Positions 20,296-30,654 of a stretch of DNA of 64,000 nucleotides are shown here, one piece after another. Numbering within the stretch: the stretch's first letter is position 1; the number at the start of each line of letters is the position of its first letter. The position numbers were made by a program, and so were the translations under genes. Source of the DNA: Saussurea involucrata. Lineage: Eukaryota; Streptophyta; Magnoliopsida; Asterales; Asteraceae. The notes beneath the pieces were generated by a model. It saw only the letters and a program-made list of their open reading frames with translations, had not been told where the DNA came from and did no database searches. The DNA lies in the NCBI GenBank assembly GCA_033807775.1, contig CM066324.1, positions 133,043,501 to 133,107,500 on the forward strand, read 5' to 3'.

Positions 20296-22944
20296 TCAGT
20301 AAAGAGTAACATCCACAGATTCACCTTTTAGATAGGCACATAGTTTCAAGGGAGGTGCCATGGGAGTTTTCATAGGAGAGCTATCTAGAAAATTAAATTT
20401 CTTCAGAAGGTCACGAATATATTTGCTTTGATTTATAAAAATCCATTCTGAAGATTGTTTGACTTGAAGGCCCAAGAAAAATGTAAGCTCTCCCATCATG
20501 CTCATCTCATATTCACTCATCATGAGAGAAGCAAACTCATCACATAGGCATTCATCAGTGGCACCAAAGATGATGTCATCAACATAGATTTGAACAAGAA
20601 TGATATTACCTGAGGTTTCTTTGATGAAGAGAGTATTGTCAATTTTACCTCTGGAATATCCATGCTTGAGAAGAAAGTTGGCAAGAGTGTCATACCAAGC
20701 ACGTGGAGCTTGCTTGAGACCATACAATGCTTTGTCAAGTCTGTACACATAGTCTGGATGAGCTGGGTCTTCAAAGCCAGGAGGTTGTTTCACATAGACT
20801 TCCTCTGCAAGTTCCCCATTGAGAAAGGCACTTTTAACATCCATTTGAAAGACCCTAAAATTTCGGTAGGCAGCATGAGCCAGAAAGATCCTTATAGCTT
20901 CAAGTCTTGCAACAGGGGCAAATGTTTCATCATAGTCAATGCCTTCTTCCTGTCTGTATCCTTGAGCTACTAATCGGGCCTTGTTCCTGATAACAGTACC
21001 ATCTTCATCCATTTTGTTCCTGAATACCCACTTGGTTCCAATGATTGTCTTGTTTCTGGGTTTGGGAACCAATCTCCAAACTTTATTCCTCTGGAACTGA
21101 GAAAGTTCTTCTTGCATGGCAGTGATCCAACAAGGATCTGATAGAGCTTCATCCACTTTCTTAGGTTCAGAGAGAGAGAGGAAATTCACATAGAGACAAA
21201 TATTTCCAACTCCTCTGCGGGTTTGGACACCTGCTTGTTGATCACCAATAATTTGATCTATGGGGTGATCTTTGGTCCATTTTAGAGCAGGGGGTAAAGG
21301 TGATGGGGTATGAGAAGTAGAGTGAACTGGAGTAGTGGGATCAGAAGTTTGGTGTAAGATGGGATTTTCGGTAGTGGAAGCCATGTGATTTTCGGTGGGA
21401 GTTATGATGGAAGAAGGGCTTCGGTGTGGAGTTTCGGTGGGAATAGGGAAATCGGTGTGAGAGAAGGGTTGATCAATTTCGGTGGGAGAGAGTGATCCAG
21501 CTGGGTTTTTTGAGGTGGATGGATTTGAAAGAATAGAGGAGATATTGGTGGAAGTAACTAAGGGGGTATCACCAATACATGATGAGATCCATCTGTGTAA
21601 ATCATCCTCATCACTTGAAAGTGATGAACATCTGAGATCATCAAACTTGACATGAATGGACTCATCAATGCATTTTCTTCTGAGATTGTACACCCTATAA
21701 GCTTTGGAGGATAAGGAGTACCCAACAAATATTCCCTCATCTGCTTTGGGATCAAACTTCCCAAGATTTTCACGATCATTAAGAATAAAGCAGATACACC
21801 CAAAGACATGAAGAAAGCCAATATTTGGTTTTCTGCCATGAAAAACTTCATACGGGGTTTTCTCATGTCTTTTGGATATTACTGACCTGTTTTGAGTGAA
21901 GCAGGCAGTATTCACAGCTTCGGCCCAAAAATAGGTGGGGAGATTTGATTCACTCAGCATGGATCTAGCGGCCTCACACAGTGTTCTGTTTTTCCTTTCC
22001 ACCACTCCATTTTGCTGAGGAGTACGAACAGCAGAGAAGTTCTGAGAGATCCCTTTCTCGGTGAAGAAGTCTTCAAGAGCACTATTTCTGAATTCAGTGC
22101 CATTGTCACTCCTTACCGAGCGTACAAGCTGGCCATTGAGAACTTCATTTTTCTTGACAAAGTTGATGATTTCTTCAGTGGCATCACTTTTGTACCTGAG
22201 AAAGAACACCCAAGTATATCTGGTAAATTCATCAACAATAACAAGAATATACCTTTTGCCTCCAAGACTTGGAGTGCTGACTGGTCCACATAGATCCATG
22301 TGCAGCAATTGAAGAGGAAGAGTGATGGAAGAGCATTGCTTCGTCTTGAAGGATGTTTTGGTGAGCTTTCCCTTTTCACATGCATCACACAGCTTCTCTT
22401 TGACAAAGTTCAACTTTGGCATGCCCGTCACCAGCTCTTTGTTGGAGATTTTATGCAAGGTCTTGAAGTTTAGATGAGAGAGACGTTTGTGCCACAACCA
22501 GTTTCTTTTGGATGCATCATTTGACACAAAGCAGACATTTGATGAGGAATTGGATTGTCCCATATCTATGACGTAGACATTTTCCATCCGTCTTCCCGAT
22601 AACACCACATTGAATTGTTTGTCTACCACGGAGCAGACACAAAGTTCAAAAATGACTTTGTATCCAAGATCACACAGTTGGCTAATGTTGAGGAGGTTAT
22701 GCATGAGGCCGTCCACAAAAGCCACTTTATTGAAGGTTACAGATCCATTAGAGAGAGTTCCGTATCCTTTGGTGTAACCCTTAGAATTATCACCAAAAGT
22801 TACAGATGGACCTTTTCCCGGCACATAGTTGATGAGAAGAGACTTGTTTCCCGTCATGTGGCGTGAGCACCCGCTGTCTAAATACCAAATTTGATGGTGC
22901 TCAAAAGCCTGCATGCAAACACATATTAGTTCTTTGGTACCCAT
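20296..22944 (-). CDS. Sirevirus pol: protease, integrase, reverse transcriptase
   Basis: 882 residues. The aspartic protease DSG is at residues 23-25 (WYLDSGCSRHMTG). GAG-pre-integrase LWHKRLSHLNF and CDACEKGK form the zinc-binding region. The integrase core has HMDLCGPV, RSDNGTEF (near residue 278) and QNGVVERKNRTL (D,D,E). A Ser/Thr/Pro linker carries CACCGAAA-derived TEN/TET residues. RT has FQMDVKSAFLNGELAEEVYV and YVDDIIFGAT (near residue 785). The ORF starts in another frame from gag with a 19-bp overlap, so expression would need frameshifting or an indel has occurred. It stops at TGA 20296 just before RNase H. Confidence 0.92.
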   Translation of the reverse strand: MGTKELICVCMQAFEHHQIWYLDSGCSRHMTGNKSLLINYVPGKGPSVTFGDNSKGYTKGYGTLSNGSVTFNKVAFVDGLMHNLLNISQLCDLGYKVIFELCVCSVVDKQFNVVLSGRRMENVYVIDMGQSNSSSNVCFVSNDASKRNWLWHKRLSHLNFKTLHKISNKELVTGMPKLNFVKEKLCDACEKGKLTKTSFKTKQCSSITLPLQLLHMDLCGPVSTPSLGGKRYILVIVDEFTRYTWVFFLRYKSDATEEIINFVKKNEVLNGQLVRSVRSDNGTEFRNSALEDFFTEKGISQNFSAVRTPQQNGVVERKNRTLCEAARSMLSESNLPTYFWAEAVNTACFTQNRSVISKRHEKTPYEVFHGRKPNIGFLHVFGCICFILNDRENLGKFDPKADEGIFVGYSLSSKAYRVYNLRRKCIDESIHVKFDDLRCSSLSSDEDDLHRWISSCIGDTPLVTSTNISSILSNPSTSKNPAGSLSPTEIDQPFSHTDFPIPTETPHRSPSSIITPTENHMASTTENPILHQTSDPTTPVHSTSHTPSPLPPALKWTKDHPIDQIIGDQQAGVQTRRGVGNICLYVNFLSLSEPKKVDEALSDPCWITAMQEELSQFQRNKVWRLVPKPRNKTIIGTKWVFRNKMDEDGTVIRNKARLVAQGYRQEEGIDYDETFAPVARLEAIRIFLAHAAYRNFRVFQMDVKSAFLNGELAEEVYVKQPPGFEDPAHPDYVYRLDKALYGLKQAPRAWYDTLANFLLKHGYSRGKIDNTLFIKETSGNIILVQIYVDDIIFGATDECLCDEFASLMMSEYEMSMMGELTFFLGLQVKQSSEWIFINQSKYIRDLLKKFNFLDSSPMKTPMAPPLKLCAYLKGESVDVTLY

Positions 22945-25607
22945 TTTGTAATGGGTCCTTTGGGGTTAGAAGAGCATGATTCCTTAAGCTTGGATCTATC
23001 AATCCTATCCTTGGGACAGTCCTTAGCCATATGAAAAGTGTCACCACAGTTATAGCATTTTCTATAGATAAATACCTTTTTAGCATTTTTCATGTTTTGG
23101 CTTTTATCATTTGTTCTTATAACCTTGTTAGAGGAGAACAGAGTAGGAGGCTTGGACCCAAGGATTCCTTTGGATAAATCTTTGGAGGTTGATTTTCTTA
23201 AAAGCACAGATCTAGGAACATAAGTGTTGTTAGAGGGAATGTTTGGGGTAAAACTTTTAGGATGGGAGCTTGCCATGCAGTTGACCACCGATTTTCCTTT
23301 GTCGGCACAGGAGATCCTTTTTGAGTGAACAGGAGTTTCTCTTTTGGGGATCTTTGAGGGCTTAGGTTCGGTGTAGGTATCTATGTGAATAGATTTTAAC
23401 ACTTCATGAAGAGGAATTGGAGGGTCATAGATTGAGGGATCGGTGGGCACAAAGGGGATAAGATCGGTGGGTTTAGATCTTTTGGAAGGATTAGCTTTTG
23501 AAGAGTTTGAGGAGGAGGCTTCATCCATGGCCGAAAATTTGAGCTGATCATGGATGGGTTTAGAAACGTCATTTGAATCTTGCTTCTCAATGACTTGCAA
23601 TGAGGAGTCTTTGGCCTTTAAGGATATGCCATACTTTAAGGCTTCACACAGATCTAACGAGTTCAAAGAGATGGAATCACAAGAGCTAGAATCAGAGAGA
23701 TCATCACATGCATTGGTGGGGGGAACAAGAGCAAGAGTGGACTCACAAACATCAGTTTTTCCAAATCCTAGACCGAACTTGTTTGAACTACAGATTTGAC
23801 TTTGAAAGATTTGTTCAAGATTTTTGGAAGAGCTTGACCATTTTTTGATGACTTCTTGTTCCCTTTTTAGTTTCTTAAACAGAGAGTTCTTTTCTTTTGA
23901 GATCACATGATTTATTGTTTTCAAGTCCTCAAGCTCATTTTTGATTTCCTCAAACCTTTTAAGCTTAGACATGCAAATTTCAAGTTCAGCTTTGAGCTCT
24001 TTCACTTGAGCAGATTTTCTATTCTTACTGTCTTTAACAGAATAAAAATCTTGAGTTAAAGACTCATGGGCATTGATCTTTTCAATATCAGACATATTAT
24101 TGAAGGGATGTACCTGAGCGTAGGCTGTGGAGCACCCAGTTGCCACTAGAGCCATAGGTGAAGTGGCCTTTTCGGAAACTTCCATTTCTTCTGAGATGGC
24201 CACGAAGCATCTATTCTGAGAATCACTGTCGGAGGTGTCTTCGTCGTCCCAATCGTGGGTTTCTGCCATGAGACCCTTCCCTTTTCTCTCTAGACCCTCA
24301 CTCCTTTCCTTCTCTTTCTTGTACTTGGCCTTGTATTTCTCAGCACGCTCCTGATGATTTAAGAAGGATGGTGGGGACTCCTTTTTGGGAAAGGTTGATT
24401 TGAAAGGCATGTGTTTGGATTTTTCCCTTTTTGAAGAGGGATTGTCAGAAGAAGTAAATCTGGACTTGGAGATACGCTTGCTTCTACACTCAGATGCAAA
24501 ATGTCCTTTCTTGCCACAGTTGTAGCATTCCTCATTAGACTTGTCAGAAGAAGTTTTGAAAGATGAAGTTTTTCTAAGACTTCGAGATTTGTTGAGGGGA
24601 CGAAACTTGTGTTTAGAACCGGCCATCATTGCCATCTCATCCGACAACTGTTCAACCATGATATCCTCACCTTCATCATCAGCATCACTAAGATATGCTT
24701 CCGTTTGGTGGGTTACATTTGTTTGGCTGTCATTGTCAGAGTCAGATGAAGGATAGGTGATTCTAGGAAGATTTTGAGAATTCTTGGAACTTTCACTAAC
24801 AAGAGCTATAGAGGAGCTCTTTATTTCCTTGATGAAAGATTTCCGTTGAAGCTTGGTTTGCTCAAAGTTGAAAAGAGTACCATATAAAACAGTTAAGGGC
24901 ATGAACTCAAGGTCCTTGGTAGTTTTGATGCAAGTACATATATTTTCCCAAAAATCTGGGAGACAATCCATGAACTTGCACAAGACTTCCTCATTATCAT
25001 AGACTCTGCCCAACAACTTAAGATCATTTAAAAGAGAGTTGAAGCGGTTATAGAAGCTAGGAAGAGATTCTCCTTTTTCAAAAGAAAATAGTTCATACTT
25101 TCTGATAAGACCAATCTTTTTACATTTCTTGACTTCCTCTGTACCTTCGTACAGAACACATAGAGTGGTCCACATTTCTTTGGCAGTTTCAAAGTTCACC
25201 AAAGAGTGGTAGACCTCATCAGGAAGAGAGAGAGCAATAATAGCTCTTACCTTGGAGTCAAGAGTAACTAAACGTTTCTCCTCATCAGTATACTTTTTAG
25301 GATTTTTGAGAATATACCGACCAGTAGCACTGGATTTTTCCTCATCAGAATCACTTGAGATTTCCTTTTCAAAGGTCTCTTTACCTGGCCTCTGCGTGTC
25401 ATAGCGAGCCCAAACTCTGGGGATAATGGGTCCCTCGTTGAGAATGGTTGGATATCTAGTATCCACTCCTTCCATGAATAGCATCATGCGGCTTTTCCAC
25501 AAGGAGAAGTTGTTAGCATTAAACTTAGGAGGTTTTGAAATAGACCCATTTTCTGAAAAGTTGTTTTGAAGAGAGTTTTCAACAGTAGAAGAAGAAGAAG
25601 CAGCCAT
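22926..25607 (-). CDS. Sirevirus gag polyprotein with two zinc knuckles
   Basis: 893 residues beginning MAASSSSTVENSL. Residues 25-270 are the Copia gag (UBN2-like) domain: PPKFNANNFSLWKSRMMLFM, AKEMWTTLCVLYEG, SLPSFYNRFNSLLNDLKLLG. A first CCHC knuckle, CYNCGKKGHFASEC, is near residue 360. A coiled-coil-like Lys/Glu region spans about 420-600. A second knuckle, CYNCGDTFHMAKDC, is near residue 850. Gag builds the virus-like particle that packages the RNA. The long coiled-coil extension and second knuckle fit Sireviruses. The frame ends KWVPKN just as the pol frame opens. Confidence 0.9.
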   Translation of the reverse strand: MAASSSSTVENSLQNNFSENGSISKPPKFNANNFSLWKSRMMLFMEGVDTRYPTILNEGPIIPRVWARYDTQRPGKETFEKEISSDSDEEKSSATGRYILKNPKKYTDEEKRLVTLDSKVRAIIALSLPDEVYHSLVNFETAKEMWTTLCVLYEGTEEVKKCKKIGLIRKYELFSFEKGESLPSFYNRFNSLLNDLKLLGRVYDNEEVLCKFMDCLPDFWENICTCIKTTKDLEFMPLTVLYGTLFNFEQTKLQRKSFIKEIKSSSIALVSESSKNSQNLPRITYPSSDSDNDSQTNVTHQTEAYLSDADDEGEDIMVEQLSDEMAMMAGSKHKFRPLNKSRSLRKTSSFKTSSDKSNEECYNCGKKGHFASECRSKRISKSRFTSSDNPSSKREKSKHMPFKSTFPKKESPPSFLNHQERAEKYKAKYKKEKERSEGLERKGKGLMAETHDWDDEDTSDSDSQNRCFVAISEEMEVSEKATSPMALVATGCSTAYAQVHPFNNMSDIEKINAHESLTQDFYSVKDSKNRKSAQVKELKAELEICMSKLKRFEEIKNELEDLKTINHVISKEKNSLFKKLKREQEVIKKWSSSSKNLEQIFQSQICSSNKFGLGFGKTDVCESTLALVPPTNACDDLSDSSSCDSISLNSLDLCEALKYGISLKAKDSSLQVIEKQDSNDVSKPIHDQLKFSAMDEASSSNSSKANPSKRSKPTDLIPFVPTDPSIYDPPIPLHEVLKSIHIDTYTEPKPSKIPKRETPVHSKRISCADKGKSVVNCMASSHPKSFTPNIPSNNTYVPRSVLLRKSTSKDLSKGILGSKPPTLFSSNKVIRTNDKSQNMKNAKKVFIYRKCYNCGDTFHMAKDCPKDRIDRSKLKESCSSNPKGPITKWVPKN

Positions 25608-25638
25608 CGCAGATCAAGTTTATGGGATTAAACTTTCT

Positions 25639-25650
25639 GCTCTGATACCA
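25639..25650 (-). promoter_or_regulatory. Primer binding site of the Sirevirus
   Basis: The minus strand TGGTATCAGAGC, two bases inside the 5' LTR, is complementary to the 3' end of initiator tRNA-Met. Confidence 0.92.
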
Positions 25651-25652
25651 CT

Positions 25653-26698
25653 TGTTAGTCCCAGATGGCTTAACAAGTATTGTAGAAGGGGGGGTTGAAT
25701 ACAATACACAAAAATTTCACAATTTTAATTCTTATATTTGAAAAACTTTCAAAAGAATTACACACAGAAAACTTAAGATTGTTGCGGAAAAGAACAGATA
25801 AACTATTCTAACAATCTTACACAAAGTATACAACAAAACAACTAAGAACACTAAGAGCAAAGCTATTGAGTTTTAAGGCTTAAAAGAAGGTTTCTTGCAC
25901 TAAGAGAATTTCTTGAAAGCGTGAGAATTGCATGAAGAGCACTTCTCCTTTTATAGTGCCAAGGAGTGCCCAAGCATTAAATGCTTGGGACACTTGTCAT
26001 CTTCACATATGCTGATAATGTTGACTTCAGGAGAACTGTGAAGTCCTTGTCACTTTTCACTAGGTGCAGACAGAGTAGCTTGAGCAGATAATAGGGACCT
26101 TAACTGAAAGTGGATAAAGAGACAAACTGTCACTTTTCTCTGCTGGAGGATATTGTCCCATAATAAATGATCTTCTGTCTTGAGCCTTTAGCACCGAGGT
26201 GGTTTCCACCGAGATTTGAGAAATCTTCGGTGGAAAGAAGACTAGTCCACCGAAATTGCAAGCATGTTTCGGTGGTAACTAGTCCAGAGGACCACCGAAA
26301 TTACAAGTATATTTCGGTGGTGAGAGGACCACCGAAATTACAAGAATATTTCGGTGGTGAGAGAAGCACCGAAATGGTCATCGGTGGTGGATGGGGCCAC
26401 CGAAACTGTCCATGCACTTCGGTGGGAGAAGGCCACCGAAAATGTCCTATAAATTCGGTGGAGAGAAGGCCACCGAAATGTCAAGGAATTTCGGTGGTGA
26501 TGACTTGTTTGAATGTTGCCGAGAGTCTTCTATTTTCCACAAGTAGAGAGTCTTCAAGCTTGGTTTCGGTTGATCTTCGACTTCACCGAACATTTGATAT
26601 CTTGTACAAGTCATTCAAAGAACTGAACTAAAATATTCTAAGTAGGAGTTTTAGGGAAAACATCGGTGAGTCAATTTCAAATCCTTGGTGACCCAACA
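25653..26698 (-). repeat. 5' LTR of the Sirevirus (1,046 bp)
   Basis: Nearly identical to 14148-15223 but lacking one CCACCGAAA unit near 26280, consistent with slippage between repeats. TSD GTTAT follows at 26699-26703. The U3 motif cluster is at 26190-26500. Confidence 0.93.
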
Positions 26699-26703
26699 GT
26701 TAT

Positions 26704-27124
26704 AAATATCATTAATGCTTTTTAAATAGCTTTACTACTTCTCGAGAATAACTGAAATAAACACCTATCTTTTGGCATTGGAATTTTTTAAACCTACATT
26801 TTCATAAATGTGACTACCTTAACGTCATAGTGAATTTTAATTGTTAAGGGATGGTCACTCACAAAGATATAACTAACATCTTATTTGTTTATCTATGAAT
26901 ACCCAACATGGCATAAAAACTTCGATGACAACGAATTAAAAGAAAAAACTCCCATACGTTCGATATGTGATTGCTGTAAAACCCAACCGGTTTTCTCCGT
27001 ATATTTTTCTGAGCTCAAGATCTGCAACACAACTGAAGTTTAGCTGTTGTACAGATCTACATGTTGTCCAGATTAAGCTGAACTAAAGACATCAATTGCG
27101 GCTCGAAACAATAAGCCGCAAAAG
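26704..27124. other. Helitron interior, right of the Sirevirus; no gene recognised
   Basis: AT-rich with no useful open frame. Continuity with 13063-14142 is shown by the GTTAT duplication. Confidence 0.4.
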
Positions 27125-27415
27125 AGAAAGATGTTTTGATGATGTTAAGCTGTTAAGTGCTGTTAAGACATTGTTAAGATGCTGCTAAGTGCTGTTAAGA
27201 TGCTTTTAAGCTGTTAAGACGCTGTTAAGATGCTGTTAAGAGCTGTTAAGTGCTGTTAAGCTGTTAAGATGCTGTTAAGATGTTAAGATGCTATTAAGTT
27301 GCTGCTAAGCTGCTGTTAAGATGTTGTTAAGTGCTGTTAAGATGTTGTTAAGTGCTGTTAAGATGTTGTTAAGTGCTGTTAAGCTATTAAGACACTGTTA
27401 AGTGCTGTTACACCC
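27125..27415. repeat. GCTGTTAAG minisatellite, array 1
   Basis: About 25 copies of a short unit, (T/AT)GCTGTTAAG, with variable 1-3 base spacers. A shorter second array lies at 27750-27885. Both are followed by TGTTACACCCAGA, showing a duplicated block. Confidence 0.85.
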
Positions 27416-27676
27416 AGATTTTCATAACCTCCAATGAACCCCAGAATTCAAACTGAAAAAAGAAAGCTTATGAGTTTATTGCAATAAATCTGACCAAAAC
27501 ATGTGCAGGAAAAAAAACAAATAATCTAAAAGATATCTAAAGTGTCAATGTTTCTTACCAAATCAGCCATTACAGCTTAACAAGTGATGCCAACTCTCAC
27601 CATAACATGAATTGAATCAAACTACATACCATTCATAGTTGGTTGGTAAATTGTTTCAACATTATGATTTAATTCT

Positions 27677-27970
27677 CAATCAGACATGTTTTATATCCTA
27701 AGATTGAACCCTCTAAAATCATGGAAAAGCATAATAAATGTGAAATTAAGTACTGTTAAGATGCTGTTAAGCTGTTAAGATGATGTTAATGCTCTTAAGT
27801 GCTGTTAAGACGTTGTTAAGATGTTGTTAAGTGCTGTTAAGCTGTTAGACGCTGTTAAGCTGTTAAGATGCTCTTAAGTGTTGTTACACCCAGAATCAGA
27901 CATGTTTTATATCCTAAGATTGAACCCTCTAAAATCATGGAAAAGCATAATAAAGGTGAAAGTAAGTACT
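27677..27970. repeat. Duplicated block around GCTGTTAAG array 2
   Basis: About 75 bp starting ATCAGACATGTTTTATATCC and running through AAAATCATGGAAAAGC occur at 27677-27756 and again at 27895-27970. They bracket the second array (27750-27885). Confidence 0.75.
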
Positions 27971-28217
27971 AATTCATAACAAATCCTTTAACAAACACTA
28001 TATGTTAGAAGAAATTACCTGAAAGGACTTGATATATATCTGAACAGAAAGATGAATTCCTACTCCTGGATTTCAAGAAACCCATGTGATCTAACTCAAA
28101 TTTTCAGATATCCCACAACATCAAACAAATTGACAATCATTTCAGGTTAAATCTCAAAGAGACAATCAAGAAATCAGCAAATCCTCAACCCTGGCTCAAT
28201 TTCATAAAATTAAACTT

Positions 28218-28963
28218 TACTATCATGTTAGGATTATGAGTCAACTTTACTATCATGTTAGGATTCTGAGTCAACTGTTGATGTATCTGTTCAAGTTCTG
28301 AATCAACTGTTGCACCAGATGGATGATACTTGGTAGAGCTCTGGTAGTGGTCGTCCCTGCTGACTTATTGGATTCAGCAGGTACAAAACCACGAACCAAA
28401 TGAACAATGTGCTCTGCCTCCAAACCTGTGAATCAGAAACAACCAAATAATAATAATAATAAACAATAAGGAATCTCTCACAGATGCAATTGTTAATAGC
28501 AAACTATCAGAACAACTATAATCACAAAATATTAACAAATAACCAATCAACACTCATATGAACCCTACCATTTCCAACATAATGAGAACTATCAGAACAA
28601 CTATAATCACAAAATATTAACATATAAACAATCAGCACTCATATGAAGCCTACCATTTCCAACATAATGAGAAAACATATAAGTAAATAATCAATTAGGA
28701 CTTAATAGAAGTAGAATACCATAGCTCTTAAGAGTCTGATCGTCTTTAAAAATGCGGCCTTTATAAATCAAACGCTGCTGTTTCGCAGGGATATCACAGT
28801 ACTGTGCAAGCACAGATTTGAAAGATTCAACGGACGATCTGAGGCTCACTTGAACGGCGAACTTCGTGCCGCTAGAACATCGTATGTTAACGGCAACAGC
28901 GTCACCGCCGTCAGCCTTCTTCACTTCAATTCCATCATCACTACCCTCGCCTCCGCCTCCCAT
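28218..28963 (-). pseudogene. DSK2: Truncated DSK2/ubiquilin: UBL exon plus part of exon 2, in the Helitron
   Basis: Exon 1 (28963-28720) encodes a Gly/Asp-rich start and a ubiquitin-like domain: VNIRCSSGTKFAVQVSL, SVESFKSVLAQYCDIPAKQQ, RLIYKGRIFKDDQTLKSYG. A GT donor at 28719 and AG acceptor before 28425 join it in phase to LEAEHIVHLVRGFVPA, the residues that follow the UBL in plant DSK2. The frame then stops at TGA near 28276. A different frame just beyond reads LEQIHQQLTQNPNMI, the start of the DSK2 STI1 repeats, so the Gly-rich linker is lost with a frameshift. STI1 domains and UBA are absent. DSK2 normally delivers ubiquitylated cargo to the proteasome or autophagy. Here only a UBL fragment of about 130 residues could be made. 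Location in the Helitron suggests capture rather than a native gene. Confidence 0.7.
28502..28672. repeat. Tandem duplication, 86-bp unit, inside the DSK2 intron
   Basis: Two near-identical units starting AACTATCAGAACAACTATAA and ending CATTTCCAACATAATGAG. Confidence 0.85.
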
Positions 28964-30476
28964 CTTATTCTCCCCCTAATTATGGAGGTTTTTGAGTCTA
29001 TTGAATCGAAATAACAAAGTAACGCCGATAATCAAACTGCAAGAATTGCTGATTGATTTGAAAACCTAAAAAACCAGAAATCAAATGCGTTGAAAGCTTG
29101 AGGAGAAGGAAGTATCTATGTGCGTGTGCAGTAATTCACGAAACGTATCTGTGCGTTTTCTTGTAATAAATGGAAGAGACGAAAGGACTGTAACAGTAGA
29201 AGATGAAGGGATTTAAACCTAAAAAAAGAGATAAAAAAGGATAAATTAAGAAAAAAAGGAAGGCCCCTAATACTGATAAGAGAAGATGCCATGTCATGTT
29301 CCTTCCCATAAGTGATAATTGCTAAAATCAAAATAGTGGTGCAGGTAGAAGCTCCCATGCATGGCTTTAAGTAATATATTAGAAGAATGAACTTTGTAGG
29401 GAAAACCAACTCCAACGGGTGTTCTCCAAAATCCAAATGTAAAACAATTTGCTTCTGGGCAAGCAATTCCATGAAAGATTAAAATGGGTTAATTTGGTTT
29501 TTGTTTCAGATGAGCATGCCTATTATTAAGTATATATAAAGATGGTGGGATGTACCTCTGTTCTGGCTATAATCATTCCTGAGCAGTACCTCACCAATTG
29601 GTCTAAACATTCATGATATAAGGTATTCATGATTATCTAGACTGGATATGCTCATGAATTATTAACCATAACAGATACTCAAAAGTAATCATTAGTCAAG
29701 CAACAATCACAGCTCTATTGTGCATTTTGTGATATTCATGATTTTGTGATTTAGAGTTAAACAGTTGCCCAGCTCTTGCACCCCGGGCTTAAACAACATA
29801 CAAACATCAAAGCCTACAGTCAGATTACACTAATCCAAATTCCTTTGTGGATTTGAAACAACCCAAGCTCATTCGCATAACACATTTGGGAGCACTACTA
29901 AGTCCTAAGGCTTCAAAACGATTCGTAGAAACAAAAAAGTCAAGTGTTTGCCATAAGTATTAACAAATTATGTTTACTCAACGTGTTACATGATTCATTG
30001 TTGATAGCATATCCATGTAGAAAGCTAGCTCATTACTATTTTGCAAGCTCAAGCATTATTATATACAATCTCAAGCTTATTTAGCTATAAAAGTTTTAAC
30101 TCATGTTAAACTTGGATCTTGAGCATAGACCCAAAAAGTGAAAGAAAGATCTCAAACTCTGATAACTAACATAATTCTCAATTAGAAGTATTGACCCCTT
30201 AAACAATATTTAACTAATCTAGATGGCTTCAAATTGGAAAACATGCAAATAAACGGAAGTCACAACCAAATGGACTAATTAAAAATGTAGTTTACTCTAT
30301 AATTTATGACCAAAACAAAAGGGTAGAAACATAAATTAAAAAAACAAATTGATATGTTTTTATACACCAATTTGAGCAAATGGCAAAGGCACTTTCATTT
30401 CTTTTTCCTTCAGTTGTGTTTGTATATATGAAGGTATCAAAACTAACACTTTAGCATTACCCAAACTGTATCTTAC
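28964..30476. other. Helitron interior; no gene recognised
   Basis: The open frame at 29116-29472 (-) is low-complexity and lacks family motifs. About 1.5 kb of AT-rich sequence holds nothing I can assign. Confidence 0.4.
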
Positions 30477-30520
30477 CTTTACATAAGCAGCAGCCAATTT
30501 GATTCTTGCATCACCAACAT
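30477..30520 (-). pseudogene. Possible captured microexon, unidentified gene
   Basis: A 44-bp open stretch between TTTCAG and a GTAAGA donor encodes VGDARIKLAAAYVK. The splice signals are good but the protein is not recognised. It may come from the same source gene as MVAKILDAIDVS at 30780-30740 (-). Confidence 0.3.
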
Positions 30521-30593
30521 CTGAAATCTAATAGCAGTCTAGAAGTAAACTACAAAGCCAATAACATACACTTCAAGAACAAAAAACGCTTAC

Positions 30594-30654
30594 CCATTTC
30601 GGTGTAAGAATCGGCTTGCATGCTGGAAGTTCCTGCTGCGTAAACCTAGAGTCT
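30594..30654 (-). pseudogene. ALIS/CDC50 (LEM3 family) exon fragment captured in the Helitron
   Basis: Encodes FTQQELPACKPILTPKW followed by a GTAAGC donor. In plants FTQQELPACKPILTPGW is a near-invariant N-terminal motif of ALA-interacting subunits, the beta subunits of P4-ATPase lipid flippases. Here Lys replaces the Gly before Trp. Only this exon is present, without the transmembrane segments or ectodomain, so it cannot be functional. Confidence 0.75.

Larger units (their letters stand above)
14148..26698 (-). mobile_element. Sirevirus-like Copia LTR retrotransposon, 12,551 bp
   Basis: The two LTRs begin TGTTAGTCCC and end GACCCAACA. The target duplication GTTAT (14143-14147, 26699-26703) is exact. 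The primer site matches initiator methionine tRNA. Coding order on the minus strand is gag, protease, integrase, RT, RNase H, then a long env-like ORF. Copia order plus a large 3' ORF, a second gag zinc knuckle and 12.5-kb size point to the Sirevirus (SIRE/Maximus) lineage. The LTRs differ mainly by a 30-bp-class repeat-unit indel and a few substitutions, so insertion was recent. It sits inside the Helitron. Confidence 0.93.
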
